From an uncultured Bacteroidales bacterium (GTDB lineage: Bacteria; Bacteroidota; Bacteroidia; Bacteroidales; Muribaculaceae), in NCBI GenBank assembly GCA_902786725.1, contig CADADP010000003.1, positions 1-64,000 on the forward strand: a DNA stretch of 64,000 bases. Direction: 5' to 3'. This document shows positions 52,744 to 61,213 of this stretch, piece after piece. The position numbers were made by a program, and so were the translations under genes. Positions within the stretch are counted from its first letter, which is position 1. Every line of letters starts with the position of its first letter. The notes beneath the pieces are model-generated. The model saw only the letters and a list, made by a program, of their open reading frames with translations, made no database searches and was not told the DNA's origin.

Positions 52744-54669
52744 TCACTGGCCCATAACTATGCCGGCCAGTGTCACCACATCGCCCACATCTATTGCGTA
52801 GTCTTCGTTGACATAGGCAGCATCGGCATTGAAGTCATCAGCCTGCTCACCCATCACATAGTTGGCCAGTGCCACCACGTCACCCACATCCACAAGGCCG
52901 CTACTGTTCACGTCACCGGGTGTTGGGAAATCGTAATCCACCCACTGGTCAACGCTGTAGTGTTTAGGCATGAAATTCTTGTCGTAAATAGCCTTGGCTA
53001 TCTGTATGTTCGCTTCGTTGCCCTCTGCTTCATCACCTTCCTTAATCAGGTAGAAGTAGCTATATTTCTGAGCCTGACGCCCCTGAGTGCGGAGCAGGGT
53101 CACAAGGTCCACCATCTGCTCGAGTTTTATTTGATTACAATGAATATTCACTGAATTAAGCCAGCAGTCGCTCAAGTCCAGCGAGGTGATTCTATTATGG
53201 GAACAATTCAGTATGCCCAGCATATTATGGTTACGGTAACTGGGCATCATATTCTTCAAGTTGAGTGAAGTAAGGTTGTTGTTTTCCACATTTAAGTTTG
53301 TCAACTCATAGCAATTATCCACGTTCACTTGATTCAGCCTGTTGTTTTGGGCTAACAGGTACTTGATTGATTGGCAGTTGCTTGCGTCAATTTCGGTCAG
53401 CAGGTTATTATACACATCAAGTCGCTCAAGAGATGGCAATGCCCCCACCACAATCGATGACAGCTTGCAACCGTTTGCTTTCACTGTGGTAAGGCTACTT
53501 AGTCCGGTCAGGTCCAGAGATTCTATCCGGTTGTTTTCCACTAATATGGTGCGAAGTTGACTTGCACCTTCCGGTATCACAAGCGACGTCAATGCATCAT
53601 CGTTGAAATTCAAGGTTTTCAGATTGGTGCATCCACTCAGATTCACAGAGGAAAGGCTGGAAGTCGAAGTCATGCTTATAGTTTCCAGCAACGTGTTGTG
53701 CGAGAAATCGGCGGTCGCTACTCCCGAATTATGCAGGATAAACGACTTGAGGTGCGTCAGAAATTCCACTCCGGTGATGTCCCGGATATTAGCGTTTGGC
53801 GGCAACAGTTGCAAACTGGTTATGCCCTCATTCTCGGCATCGCTTATGAACAGGTCTTCACCATAAGGGGCTGCCACTAATCGGCTCATGAACGTGGCAT
53901 CCGGAAAATGAACCTCGTCGATAGGCACTCCGCTAAGCGCCGACAGGTGAACTGTTTGCTCCTTAATTTCCGCGCCATCGCCGTCCACCACATGGTATGC
54001 GCTGCTAAACGAGGCTCCTGTGGGCACTTTCACTTCTATGCCATCGTTACACGTCACCGACAGCACATTATGGAACGTCCCGTTTGTTCCTTTAAGCGTA
54101 AACACAGTATTAGCACCCTCAAGCACCACCGAACCGGCATAGTAAGTTTTAACCTTGCTCGCCACAACATAAGACCCGTCGATGGCGCTTCCGCTCGTCC
54201 CTTCCACGCTAAGCCGCGCTCCGCCTGAGCAGATCATCACCACAGAGCCGTTTGTCGTACGGTTTGGCGACTCCAAATACAGATAGATTCCGTTGATTCC
54301 TTTCACGCTCAGCGTGTCGCCAAGTATCATGAACGACGCTCCGGCAAATATAGCCGGGACATTGGCACTGGTGAGGCTGTTTTTCCCATTCAGCGCTATC
54401 GTCAATCCGGGTATAGTAGTGGCTATGCAGGTCCCCTGCACCGAATTGCTCACATTTCTTGCGTCATTGTTCACTAGCGTGGCGTTGTTCAGTATTAGCC
54501 GGTTCGCTCTGGCATTATAACGCACCGTTCCATCACCCAGGACGTCGGAAGCGTTGCTGCTTGTCACCTGAGTTCCACAGACAAACAGTCCGTAACTCGA
54601 CGTTGCCGCCTGCGCGGTAACCACACTTGACACTACCAGTAATGTTATCAGTAAGATTCTCGTTCTCAT
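52744..54669 (-). CDS. Secreted leucine-rich repeat protein with dockerin-like C-terminus
   Basis: A 641-residue secreted protein. Signal peptide about 1-21; a beta-rich N-terminal region (to about 250) with repeated short strands; leucine-rich repeats (about 265-520) with units such as LKTLNFNDDALTSLVIPEG and LESLDLTGLSSLTTV; then a dockerin type I-like pair near the end (PGDVNSSGLVDVGDVVALA and AIDVGDVVTLAGIVMG). Secreted LRR proteins of gut Bacteroidales often bind host or microbial surfaces; this is inference. It stands alone with a strong promoter. Confidence 0.85.
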   Translation of the reverse strand: MRTRILLITLLVVSSVVTAQAATSSYGLFVCGTQVTSSNASDVLGDGTVRYNARANRLILNNATLVNNDARNVSNSVQGTCIATTIPGLTIALNGKNSLTSANVPAIFAGASFMILGDTLSVKGINGIYLYLESPNRTTNGSVVMICSGGARLSVEGTSGSAIDGSYVVASKVKTYYAGSVVLEGANTVFTLKGTNGTFHNVLSVTCNDGIEVKVPTGASFSSAYHVVDGDGAEIKEQTVHLSALSGVPIDEVHFPDATFMSRLVAAPYGEDLFISDAENEGITSLQLLPPNANIRDITGVEFLTHLKSFILHNSGVATADFSHNTLLETISMTSTSSLSSVNLSGCTNLKTLNFNDDALTSLVIPEGASQLRTILVENNRIESLDLTGLSSLTTVKANGCKLSSIVVGALPSLERLDVYNNLLTEIDASNCQSIKYLLAQNNRLNQVNVDNCYELTNLNVENNNLTSLNLKNMMPSYRNHNMLGILNCSHNRITSLDLSDCWLNSVNIHCNQIKLEQMVDLVTLLRTQGRQAQKYSYFYLIKEGDEAEGNEANIQIAKAIYDKNFMPKHYSVDQWVDYDFPTPGDVNSSGLVDVGDVVALANYVMGEQADDFNADAAYVNEDYAIDVGDVVTLAGIVMGQ

Positions 54670-54710
54670 AATATTTTTGTTTTATGTTACTATTCATACA
54701 ATTCTTAGCG

Positions 54711-54741
54711 CAAATATATACATATACACCTACAACTCAAA
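54711..54741 (-). promoter_or_regulatory. Promoter of the LRR gene
   Basis: On the minus strand TTTG (54738-54741), exactly 19 bases, then TATATTTG (54711-54718), 42 bases before the start. Confidence 0.8.
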
Positions 54742-54817
54742 ATATTACACCCCATTTTGGCGCAAGCACGCAAAAAATATTACAATTATGCTCCATTTAT
54801 TATTACATAGGTGTACC

Positions 54818-55921
54818 TCAGCGCATCACGGCCACGTAACGTGTCTTGTCATGCACAGGAACCAGGGGCTTCTCTTCGTAGCCTAAATAGGGCATTTGCG
54901 AAAGATAGAACTCTCCAATTCGGGTGCCGCCCATCTTCTTTAGGCGTGCCACGCCGCAAGTCACCACACCCATCGTGGCGCGCAAGTTCACTTCCACACA
55001 CGGATTCACCCTCGCCTCGCCTGTCTCATCTTCATAGAGAATCATATCCACACCCACGTAGCCATCATAATGCGGCGTAATCAGTTCGTCGATGGCTTTC
55101 TGCACGGCTTGCACAGCACGTTCCACATTCACACCCTGTATCATCAGTAACCGTTTCAGCAGCGTCTGGCTCGCCACCACACCGTAACGGAACTGACTGT
55201 GAAAATCGGTCTCAAACACCGAATATCCCAGAAAACTGCTACGGCCGGCCGCGCAATAGAATTCAGCCGCAAAATCTCTAATCTTAGCATATCCCGGCTC
55301 ACACAGCAGACTTCCCTGCGAGCGAATTGCCCCTGCACACCACTGCTCCAGAGCGCGATTGCTCTTGTCTATCACATGATATATGCCACGTCCGCTGCCC
55401 GAGTATGGCATTTTCAGGTAGCAACCGGGGTGCTCACGGGCGTATTGCATCACACGCTCCACGCTGTCCAGTTCACACGGCTCCTCAGCACACACTTCTT
55501 TTAGCCCTTGCTCTTTAACTTTCCTGTGGATATCTATGCTAATTCTCCTGTGCGACATTTCCCTGTAGGCGGCAAGCCTCTCTTCGCTCGGCAGGCAACT
55601 TTCTGCCACGCCGGCCTTCAGTAATTCACGTCTCAGAGCGGCATTCCACCCCCACGGCTCAAACTCCGCGTTGACAAGCCCTCGCAGTTCTTTTTTCGTG
55701 ATAAGTCCTATATCCTTCCCGGTGCTCTTGTTCCACCGCTCCAGCCACTCAGCGCACCGCTCCTTTTCCTGTACGAGTATAAGGGAACCTTTCTCAGCGT
55801 ACCACACCGGCAACAGTTCCAAATCACCGCGCATCCGCCTGGCCGTTGGCGTAGGTGTATATAGTGGTGTGCCGTTGGCCAGCGCCAAGTCGTGCTCCGG
55901 ATTAAACAGATATATCTCCAT
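54818..55921 (-). CDS. ATP-grasp-like protein of unknown substrate
   Basis: A 367-residue cytoplasmic protein starting MEIYLFNPEHDLALANGTP. The central part has the ATP-grasp look: LKMPYSGSGRGIYHV near residue 195 for the glycine-rich loop, and GYVGVDMILYEDETGEARV followed by NPCVEVNLRATMGVV near residue 310, where Glu and Asn would bind metal and ATP. Such enzymes form carboxylate-amine or similar bonds; the substrate is not evident. It is the last gene of the operon, 14 bases after maf. Confidence 0.7.
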   Translation of the reverse strand: MEIYLFNPEHDLALANGTPLYTPTPTARRMRGDLELLPVWYAEKGSLILVQEKERCAEWLERWNKSTGKDIGLITKKELRGLVNAEFEPWGWNAALRRELLKAGVAESCLPSEERLAAYREMSHRRISIDIHRKVKEQGLKEVCAEEPCELDSVERVMQYAREHPGCYLKMPYSGSGRGIYHVIDKSNRALEQWCAGAIRSQGSLLCEPGYAKIRDFAAEFYCAAGRSSFLGYSVFETDFHSQFRYGVVASQTLLKRLLMIQGVNVERAVQAVQKAIDELITPHYDGYVGVDMILYEDETGEARVNPCVEVNLRATMGVVTCGVARLKKMGGTRIGEFYLSQMPYLGYEEKPLVPVHDKTRYVAVMR

Positions 55922-55935
55922 CTTTCTCTACGACT

Positions 55936-56511
55936 CTAAAATCGCTTCAACTCCTCATAAAGCCGCCGCGTGGGCAAGCCCATCACGTTATAGAAACTTC
56001 CGCGAATCCCTGTTATCCCCACATAGCCTATCCATTCCTGTATGCCGTAGGCTCCTGCCTTGTCCAGAGGCCTGTATCTCTTCACATAGTGCTCTATCTC
56101 GTCTTCTGTCAGCTCGGCGAAATCCACCTCGCTCACGTCGCTCAGTCGCACCTCCCTATTCATCGAGCGCAAGGTCACTCCGGTTATCACACGGTGACTC
56201 TTGCCGCTTAGCTCTCGCAACATCGCACGCGCCTCGGCTTCATCCGCCGGCTTGCCCAGCACTCGCCCGCCGCATATCACCACCGTGTCGGCGGTAATGA
56301 GCAGCTCGTTAGGTCTCAACTCGTAGGCTTGCGCCTTCCGGCCCGACAGATACTCGGCCACCTGCTCCACCGGCAGCGTATCGGGATACGTCTCGTCAAT
56401 GCCGCTTATCACCTCCACACGGAAGTCCACGCCCATACCGGCAAGCAACTCTCGCCGGCGCGGCGAGTTACTCGCCAGCACCACGTCATATCTCTCGTTC
56501 ACACTTATCAT
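55936..56511 (-). CDS. Maf family nucleotide pyrophosphatase
   Basis: A 191-residue Maf/Ham1-like enzyme that hydrolyses nucleoside triphosphates, probably dTTP, UTP or modified forms. The signature VLASNSPRRRELLAGMG is at residues 10-26, with SGIDETYP, ITADTVVI (catalytic Asp) and the C-terminal DKAGAYGIQEW and NVMGLPTRRLYEEL. It is in the middle of the five-gene run that starts at the nitroreductase. Confidence 0.93.
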   Translation of the reverse strand: MISVNERYDVVLASNSPRRRELLAGMGVDFRVEVISGIDETYPDTLPVEQVAEYLSGRKAQAYELRPNELLITADTVVICGGRVLGKPADEAEARAMLRELSGKSHRVITGVTLRSMNREVRLSDVSEVDFAELTEDEIEHYVKRYRPLDKAGAYGIQEWIGYVGITGIRGSFYNVMGLPTRRLYEELKRF

Positions 56512-56529
56512 TTCCGTATAGGCCTGTTT

Positions 56530-57054
56530 TCACCACCCGAATGCGTGCACATCGTCCATCCACGTGCCCTGAGTCTTCATCACTTGCTCTATCAGCTCAC
56601 GCGCCACACCGTAGCCGCCTATCACGCCCGACACGTGCTTCGCCACTTCTTTCACCTCCGCGGCGGCATCGGCCGGTGCCACCGACAGCCCGGCGGCACG
56701 CATCACCGGTATGTCTGGTATGTCGTCGCCCACAAAGGCCACTTCCTCAAGCCTAAACCCATACTTCGAGCACCATTCCTCAAATATCGGCAACTTCACC
56801 GTAGCGCCCATGCACACGTCCTGCACGCCCAGCGCACGATAGCGAACTTCCACGGCTTCGGTCTTGGCGCCACTGATTATGGCTATCTTAAGTCCATGCT
56901 TCACCGCGTGCTGCAGCGCGTAACCGTCTTTTATGTTCACCATGCGAGTCGGCACTCCATCTGCCCCCAGCGGAATAGTTCCGGGCGACAACACTCCGTC
57001 CACATCCAGGGCTATACCCTTTATCCGGCTCAAATCATACTCTATTTTTCCCAT
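56530..57054 (-). CDS. KdsC-like HAD phosphatase
   Basis: A 174-residue HAD-IIIA hydrolase of the KdsC/YrbI type, expected to dephosphorylate 3-deoxy-D-manno-octulosonate 8-phosphate or a related sugar acid for lipopolysaccharide. ALDVDGVLSPG carries the nucleophile Asp and the second Asp, IISGAKT is motif II, and FVGDDIPDIPVM is motif IV. Other sugar acids, such as those of the NeuA type, cannot be excluded. Its start is overlapped by the end of the DUF2520 gene by 20 bases. Confidence 0.88.
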   Translation of the reverse strand: MGKIEYDLSRIKGIALDVDGVLSPGTIPLGADGVPTRMVNIKDGYALQHAVKHGLKIAIISGAKTEAVEVRYRALGVQDVCMGATVKLPIFEEWCSKYGFRLEEVAFVGDDIPDIPVMRAAGLSVAPADAAAEVKEVAKHVSGVIGGYGVARELIEQVMKTQGTWMDDVHAFGW

Positions 57055-57838
57055 TGTCTTCTGTTTTTCTCTGTGATTCTCTAATGCTACGGCTCAGCAT
57101 TGCGTAAATTTCGCGTTTATCTCCGGTAAGCAACTCCATGTGGCCTCGCATCACTTTCTCGTCGCCACGCGCCGCCGGACCGGTCTGAGACTCGAGCGGA
57201 CGCAGGTGCTCCAGCTTCTCCACCGTGGTGCGTATTAGCGGTAGCAGCGCGTCAAAGCTCAATCCGCTCTCTTCCAGCACTTCTGCAGCCAGCGTCCACA
57301 TATGATTCGCGAAATTGCACGCAAAAACCGACGCCACGTGCAGCCGCTTTCGCTTAGCGCTGTCGGCCACGGTCACATTCCGGCTCAGCATACCGGCAAA
57401 CTCTGCCACCTGAGCCGTCGTAGCTTCATTGTTGCCTTCCACAAACACATGCACATCGGCCATGCTCACAGGCATGCTCTTGCTGAACGACTGCATGGGC
57501 CACATCACGCCGCAGCGCTGCCTCGCACCGGCCAAGGCACTTACCGGCACACTCCCGCTCGTATGCAGCCACAGAGCGCCGTTATCGGGCACGCTTGCCA
57601 CCACTTCGCCTATCGCGTCGTCGGTCACACTCACCATATACACGTCGGCATCAGCCACAAGCCGCCTCAGGTCGTCGGTCGCGTCGGCGCACCCCACTTT
57701 CGACGCAAGGGCTTGTGCGTTCTCTATGTGCCGGCTATACACCTGCACCAGCTCGCACTCTTCTCTTAGCCCCAGTGCCACACTCGTGGCCACATTACCG
57801 GAGCCCACTATCACCACCCTCTTCTGCTCAGATCTCAT
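57035..57838 (-). CDS. Rossmann-like and DUF2520 domain protein
   Basis: A protein of 267 residues with an NAD(P)-binding domain, VVIVGSGNVATSVALGL near the start, and a helical C-terminal DUF2520 domain (about 125-260) with NFANHMWTLAAEVLEESGL. The layout resembles pyrroline-5-carboxylate or 6-phosphogluconate dehydrogenases, but its substrate is unknown. The ATG at 57838 is preferred; the frame is open to 57880, which would overlap the nitroreductase end. It overlaps the KdsC-like gene by 20 bases. Confidence 0.82.
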   Translation of the reverse strand: MRSEQKRVVIVGSGNVATSVALGLREECELVQVYSRHIENAQALASKVGCADATDDLRRLVADADVYMVSVTDDAIGEVVASVPDNGALWLHTSGSVPVSALAGARQRCGVMWPMQSFSKSMPVSMADVHVFVEGNNEATTAQVAEFAGMLSRNVTVADSAKRKRLHVASVFACNFANHMWTLAAEVLEESGLSFDALLPLIRTTVEKLEHLRPLESQTGPAARGDEKVMRGHMELLTGDKREIYAMLSRSIRESQRKTEDNGKNRV

Positions 57839-57855
57839 TTTCACTGCGCCATTTA

Positions 57856-58377
57856 TCACACAATGCTCACTTTTTCCCACTGAAGCTTCTCCATGTTCTG
57901 CTCTTTGCGTTCCTCAGCCTTCTCTCCAATCGATATCACGCACACCACCTGCTCGGCACCATCCATCTCCAGCAGGTCCTTAATCCACTCGCTGGCGGTG
58001 GTCTCATCGTCGTGCATCCGGTTGCGGACTTGAATCCAGCAACTGCCCAGCCCCAAGTCTTCGGCCTGCAACTGGATATACGCAGCAGCTATCGATGCGT
58101 CCTCCACCCACACGTCGCTCACGCCGGGATTGGCACTCACCACTATCGACAGCGCGCTGCGAGATATCGACGTGGCATAAAGCGGCTTGCACTGTGATAA
58201 CTGGGCCAACTTTTCCTTGTCATCAACCACAGTGAAATGCCACGAGCGCCCATTTTTCGATGTCGGCGCCATCAGCGCGGCCTCCAATATCTGCCGCACG
58301 GCATCCTCACTCAACTGCTCTGCGCCATACTTGCGAATGCTGCGACGACGCTTCACCAATTCATGAAAGCTGTTCAT
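57856..58377 (-). CDS. Nitroreductase family flavoprotein
   Basis: A 173-residue FMN-dependent oxidoreductase. KRRRSIRKYGAEQLSED at the start, AALMAPTSKNGRSWHF for FMN binding, and LGLGSCWIQ are the family blocks. Natural substrates are uncertain; quinones, nitro compounds or a biosynthetic intermediate are possible. It is the first gene of the nitroreductase-DUF2520-HAD-maf-ATP-grasp run and has a -7 box at 58405-58412. Confidence 0.92.
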   Translation of the reverse strand: MNSFHELVKRRRSIRKYGAEQLSEDAVRQILEAALMAPTSKNGRSWHFTVVDDKEKLAQLSQCKPLYATSISRSALSIVVSANPGVSDVWVEDASIAAAYIQLQAEDLGLGSCWIQVRNRMHDDETTASEWIKDLLEMDGAEQVVCVISIGEKAEERKEQNMEKLQWEKVSIV

Positions 58378-58404
58378 AATATATCTTTTTTTCTTAGCGT
58401 TTCA

Positions 58405-58412
58405 CAAAGTTA
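58405..58412 (-). promoter_or_regulatory. -7 box of the nitroreductase operon
   Basis: TAACTTTG on the minus strand, 27 bases before the nitroreductase start. No TTTG at the usual -33 distance. Confidence 0.5.
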
Positions 58413-58444
58413 CAAAGTTTTTGGCAAAATTCTCGCATCTGCTA

Positions 58445-58475
58445 TTGACTCATTCATTTTTTATCCCTAATTTTG
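58445..58475 (+). promoter_or_regulatory. Promoter of the cobalamin riboswitch transcript
   Basis: TTG (58445-58447), exactly 20 bases, then TAATTTTG (58468-58475), placing the transcription start just before the riboswitch. Confidence 0.7.
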
Positions 58476-58487
58476 TAATCTAAACCG

Positions 58488-58665
58488 ACGTTCGAGGTTA
58501 TTGGGAATCGGGTGTGAATCCCGAGCAGTACCCGCTGCTGTAAGTCTCTTGACAAGTCGGCCCGCTAATTGCCACTGGTAGTATCTTTCACACAGACTAC
58601 ATCATCGCCGGGAAGGCGTGGGCACGACACGAGACAAGCCAGAAGACCGACCTCTATGTGGCCTT
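58488..58665 (+). ncRNA. Cobalamin riboswitch with no B12 gene downstream
   Basis: The conserved cobalamin aptamer features are all present: GGGAATCGGGTGTGAATCCC and GAGCAGTACCCGCTGCTGTAA (the core with the B12 box-like arm), a variable arm with GGGAAGGCGTGGGC, and the closing GCCAGAAGACCGACCT. AGGTT near 58495 can pair with GACCT near 58650 to close P1. In family members the next gene is usually a B12 transporter or a B12-dependent or B12-biosynthetic enzyme. Here no such gene follows: about 230 noncoding bases, a terminator-like hairpin (58899-58954) and then a separate promoter for a sugar kinase-like gene. Confidence 0.92.
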
Positions 58666-58898
58666 GATTGCTTATGGTTCACGGGAATTTGAACTTTGGC
58701 CCGCAGGTATAATGATGATGTAGTCGCAATCTTTTTAATTTCAATGCGACTCACTCGGCAAGAAAGCCGGCTAAGCACTTGTGGATGCTTTACATTCGCT
58801 CCACATTACATACTAATCTCAGTGCAAGGCTGTTATTTCTGCCTATATGCGACGATTTTGTCCTGGCGTGATGCCACAGCAAACATATTTATAGTAAC
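58666..58898 (+). other. Noncoding tail of the riboswitch transcript
   Basis: No recognisable gene. A hairpin AGTCGCA/TGCGACT (58722-58728 with 58745-58751) has a 16-base loop containing a T run and could be part of an expression platform. A frame starting MRLTRQESRLSTCGCF (ATG at 58745) runs 61 codons through the downstream hairpin and lacks a ribosome site, so it is not called. Confidence 0.5.
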
Positions 58899-58954
58899 GT
58901 GCCGGGGTGCCGATTTTCCGCGATTATAATTCAGCGGCATCGGCACCTCTGGCA
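58899..58954 (+). terminator. Large hairpin and T-rich tail ending the riboswitch unit
   Basis: GTGCCGGGGTGCCGA pairs, with one bulge and a mismatch, with TCGGCACCTCTGGCAC; a GC/GC pair and a loop lie inside. TTGTTTTTTACATTTTTTTT follows shortly. It would stop transcription before the kinase promoter. Confidence 0.65.
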
Positions 58955-58961
58955 CATACTA

Positions 58962-58992
58962 TTGTTTTTTACATTTTTTTTGCATATCTTTG
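58962..58992 (+). promoter_or_regulatory. Promoter of the kinase-like gene
   Basis: TTG (58962-58964), exactly 20 bases, then TATCTTTG (58985-58992), 35 bases before the ATG at 59028. It lies after the riboswitch hairpin, so this gene need not be under B12 control. Confidence 0.75.
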
Positions 58993-59027
58993 CATTTTAC
59001 GTATCACTTCATAACCAATTATTTCTC

Positions 59028-60122
59028 ATGTATTCAGATGCTTTCTTGCTTTCCGTAGCACAAAATTTCCGTATCGGAAGCGACATCATTTCCATCAAGC
59101 CACTTGGGCAGGGATTTATAAATGACACTTTCATCATCCGAACAGCCGCCGGGAACCACGACTTCATCCTCCAGCGAAAAAACCGCAACGTTTTCCCCGA
59201 CGTGCCGGCAATGATGGACAACATTGAGCGCGTCACTGCGCACCTTAGAGCTAAGGTTACAGCCAACGGTGGTGACCCAAGCCGCGAAGTTCTCACAGTT
59301 ATTCGAACTAAGCAAAATCTACCCTATTTCACCGACGATAACGGCGATTTTTGGGCAGTGTGCATCTTTATCCCCGATTCAGTAACCTACAACCAAGCCG
59401 ACACTCCTCAACTTGCTTTTAAAGGCGGGCAAGCCATTGGGCGATTCCAGTCGATGCTGGCCGACTTCACTCAGCCGCTGGCCGAGGTAATACATGGCTT
59501 TCACAATATGCGATGGCGATTCACCCAGTGGGACCAAGCCATCAGCAACGATGCTGCAGGCCGAGTGGCTTCTTTGGCTACCGAAATCGGTTGGATTCAG
59601 AGTCGTCGCGACGAGATGATGAATATGCAGCAACTCATCGAAGACGGCACAATTCCTCCTCGCGTCGCGCACAACGACACCAAAATCAGTAACATACTCT
59701 TTAACGACTCAGGAGAAGTGCTCTGCGTCATCGACCTCGACACCGTCATGACCAGTTCCTCGCTTTGCGACTTCGGAGACGCCATACGCTCATACACCAA
59801 CACCGGCGCCGAAGACGACACCGACCTTAGCCGCGTACAAATGGACATCAATATGTTCGAAGCTTACACTCACGGATACCTCTCTGAGCGCAAAACCACG
59901 CTTTCTCAGCCCGAACTGGACTGGTTGGCTTTCTCCGCACGATTCATCACCTTTGAGCAAGTGCTTCGCTTCCTCATGGACTACATCGATGGCGACACCT
60001 ATTATAAAATCGCATACCCCGAGCACAACCTCATCCGCACTCGCGCTCAGTACCGCCTGCTCCGGTCCATGGAGGAGCAGTATCCTCAAATGTGCCAGAT
60101 AGTCGCAAAATACGCTCGATAG
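59028..60122 (+). CDS. NahK/APH-like sugar kinase
   Basis: A 364-residue phosphotransferase of the aminoglycoside phosphotransferase fold. The start IKPLGQGFINDTFII and FILQRKNRNVFPDVPAMMDNIERVTAHL resemble N-acetylhexosamine 1-kinases, the catalytic loop is RVAHNDTKISNILF and the metal-binding DLDTVM follows. It would phosphorylate a sugar at C1, perhaps N-acetylhexosamine, feeding nucleotide sugar synthesis; resistance to aminoglycosides is not implied. The frame is open to 58899, but that part covers the riboswitch hairpin and the promoter. Confidence 0.82.
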   Translation: MYSDAFLLSVAQNFRIGSDIISIKPLGQGFINDTFIIRTAAGNHDFILQRKNRNVFPDVPAMMDNIERVTAHLRAKVTANGGDPSREVLTVIRTKQNLPYFTDDNGDFWAVCIFIPDSVTYNQADTPQLAFKGGQAIGRFQSMLADFTQPLAEVIHGFHNMRWRFTQWDQAISNDAAGRVASLATEIGWIQSRRDEMMNMQQLIEDGTIPPRVAHNDTKISNILFNDSGEVLCVIDLDTVMTSSSLCDFGDAIRSYTNTGAEDDTDLSRVQMDINMFEAYTHGYLSERKTTLSQPELDWLAFSARFITFEQVLRFLMDYIDGDTYYKIAYPEHNLIRTRAQYRLLRSMEEQYPQMCQIVAKYAR

Positions 60123-60143
60123 CTACCCGCAGGAGGCCTCACA

Positions 60144-60305
60144 CTACTCGCCGTCTTTCTCAGCCTCAGACGCAGTGTTCGCAGCGGCTTTGCGCTCCTT
60201 ATACGCCGCCAGATAACGGCGTAGCCGAGCCTTGCGCGCTTTCTCTTTCTTGGCCTTCTTGGCCAAGAACTCCTCATAATGATATTCCAAGTAATTATCC
60301 GCCAT
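60144..60305 (-). CDS. Small basic protein after recR
   Basis: A 53-residue protein starting MADNYLEYHYEEFLAKK and continuing as a highly charged helix rich in Lys, Arg, Ala and Glu. Short proteins with MADNYLE at the start are common in Bacteroidales, some mislabelled as dehydrogenases. The ATG at 60305 is five bases after the recR stop, so the two are cotranscribed. The frame is also open to 60326 inside recR. Function unknown. Confidence 0.7.
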   Translation of the reverse strand: MADNYLEYHYEEFLAKKAKKEKARKARLRRYLAAYKERKAAANTASEAEKDGE

Positions 60306-60309
60306 CTGT

Positions 60310-60957
60310 TCACTCCTCTTTAGCAAACGAGTCGCTGAATAGTGTCCGGTTTTGGATTGAGCGGCCCAGCGTCAATTCATCAGTATATTCTATCTCGTTG
60401 CCCACACTCACACCGCGAGCCAGCATCGTAATCTTCACATCTCTATAACCCGCCAGCCGCCGATATATATAGAAGTTTGTCGTATCACCCTCCATCGTGG
60501 CGCTCAGGGCCAGTATCACCTCTTTAACCTCGCCACCGCGCACTCGCTCCACCAGGCTCTCAATCTCTATATCCTGTGGTCCCACGCCATCCATTGGCGA
60601 TATCAGTCCACCCAGCACATGATACAAGCCATGGTGCTGATGCGTGTTCTCTATGCTCATCACATCTTTCACATTCTCCACCACGCACACCACGCTACGG
60701 TCACGCCGCGGGTCTGAACATATAGGGCACTCTTCCCGCTCACTTATGTTGTGACACGTGCGGCAATAGCATATCTCGCGACGAAGCCTGATTATCGCTT
60801 CTCCCAAGTTTACACTTTCCTGCTCATCCTGCTTGAGCAGATACAACACATGACGTAGCGCTGTCTTCCGACCCACTCCTGGCAACTTGGCAAACTCCCT
60901 CACTGCCGTCTCAAGCAACGATGACGCGAATTCTCCTTCCATTTCCTCATTATACAT
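60310..60957 (-). CDS. recR: Recombination mediator protein RecR
   Basis: Works with RecF and RecO to load RecA on gapped single-stranded DNA. In 215 residues it shows the helix-hairpin-helix [12 protein letters not shown], the zinc finger with four cysteines ([18 protein letters not shown]), and the TOPRIM part with [12 protein letters not shown] and later [16 protein letters not shown]. The start at 60957 gives [16 protein letters not shown]; the ATG at 60942 is also possible. It lies 22 bases into a two-gene unit with the small basic protein. Confidence 0.95.
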   Translation of the reverse strand: MYNEEMEGEFASSLLETAVREFAKLPGVGRKTALRHVLYLLKQDEQESVNLGEAIIRLRREICYCRTCHNISEREECPICSDPRRDRSVVCVVENVKDVMSIENTHQHHGLYHVLGGLISPMDGVGPQDIEIESLVERVRGGEVKEVILALSATMEGDTTNFYIYRRLAGYRDVKITMLARGVSVGNEIEYTDELTLGRSIQNRTLFSDSFAKEE

Positions 60958-61111
60958 AACGAACCATTATAGCGTAAATTTCACCTCAGATAACCTTCGC
61001 CTTCCTATGACCCGTTTGTGTTTTCACCACAAAATTACGCATTTTCCCTCTCTCTCGCAAATCCGGCTATCAACACCCGTAATCATTTCCGCTTCGCCCT
61101 GCCTCTTAAAT

Positions 61112-61148
61112 CAAAAAATCCGGGGCAGCTTTCACAGCCACCCCAGGA
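61112..61148 (-). terminator. Terminator of the type IX-sorted protein gene
   Basis: On the minus strand CCTGGGGTGGCT pairs with AGCTGCCCCGG (two G-U pairs) and is followed by ATTTTTTGA. Confidence 0.75.
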
Positions 61149-61213
61149 TTCCATAATAATATGTTAAGAAACTGCTTGTTTTCTTTTACATATCAGTCCG
61201 CAAGGTCTTCGCG

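Noticed and set aside
58745..58929. 61-codon frame after the cobalamin riboswitch as its regulated gene
   Set aside because: It reads through the stem of the downstream hairpin, has no ribosome binding site and no resemblance to B12-related proteins.
59028..60122. Aminoglycoside resistance gene
   Set aside because: The fold is shared with APH enzymes, but the N-terminal blocks match N-acetylhexosamine kinase-like proteins and the context is housekeeping.
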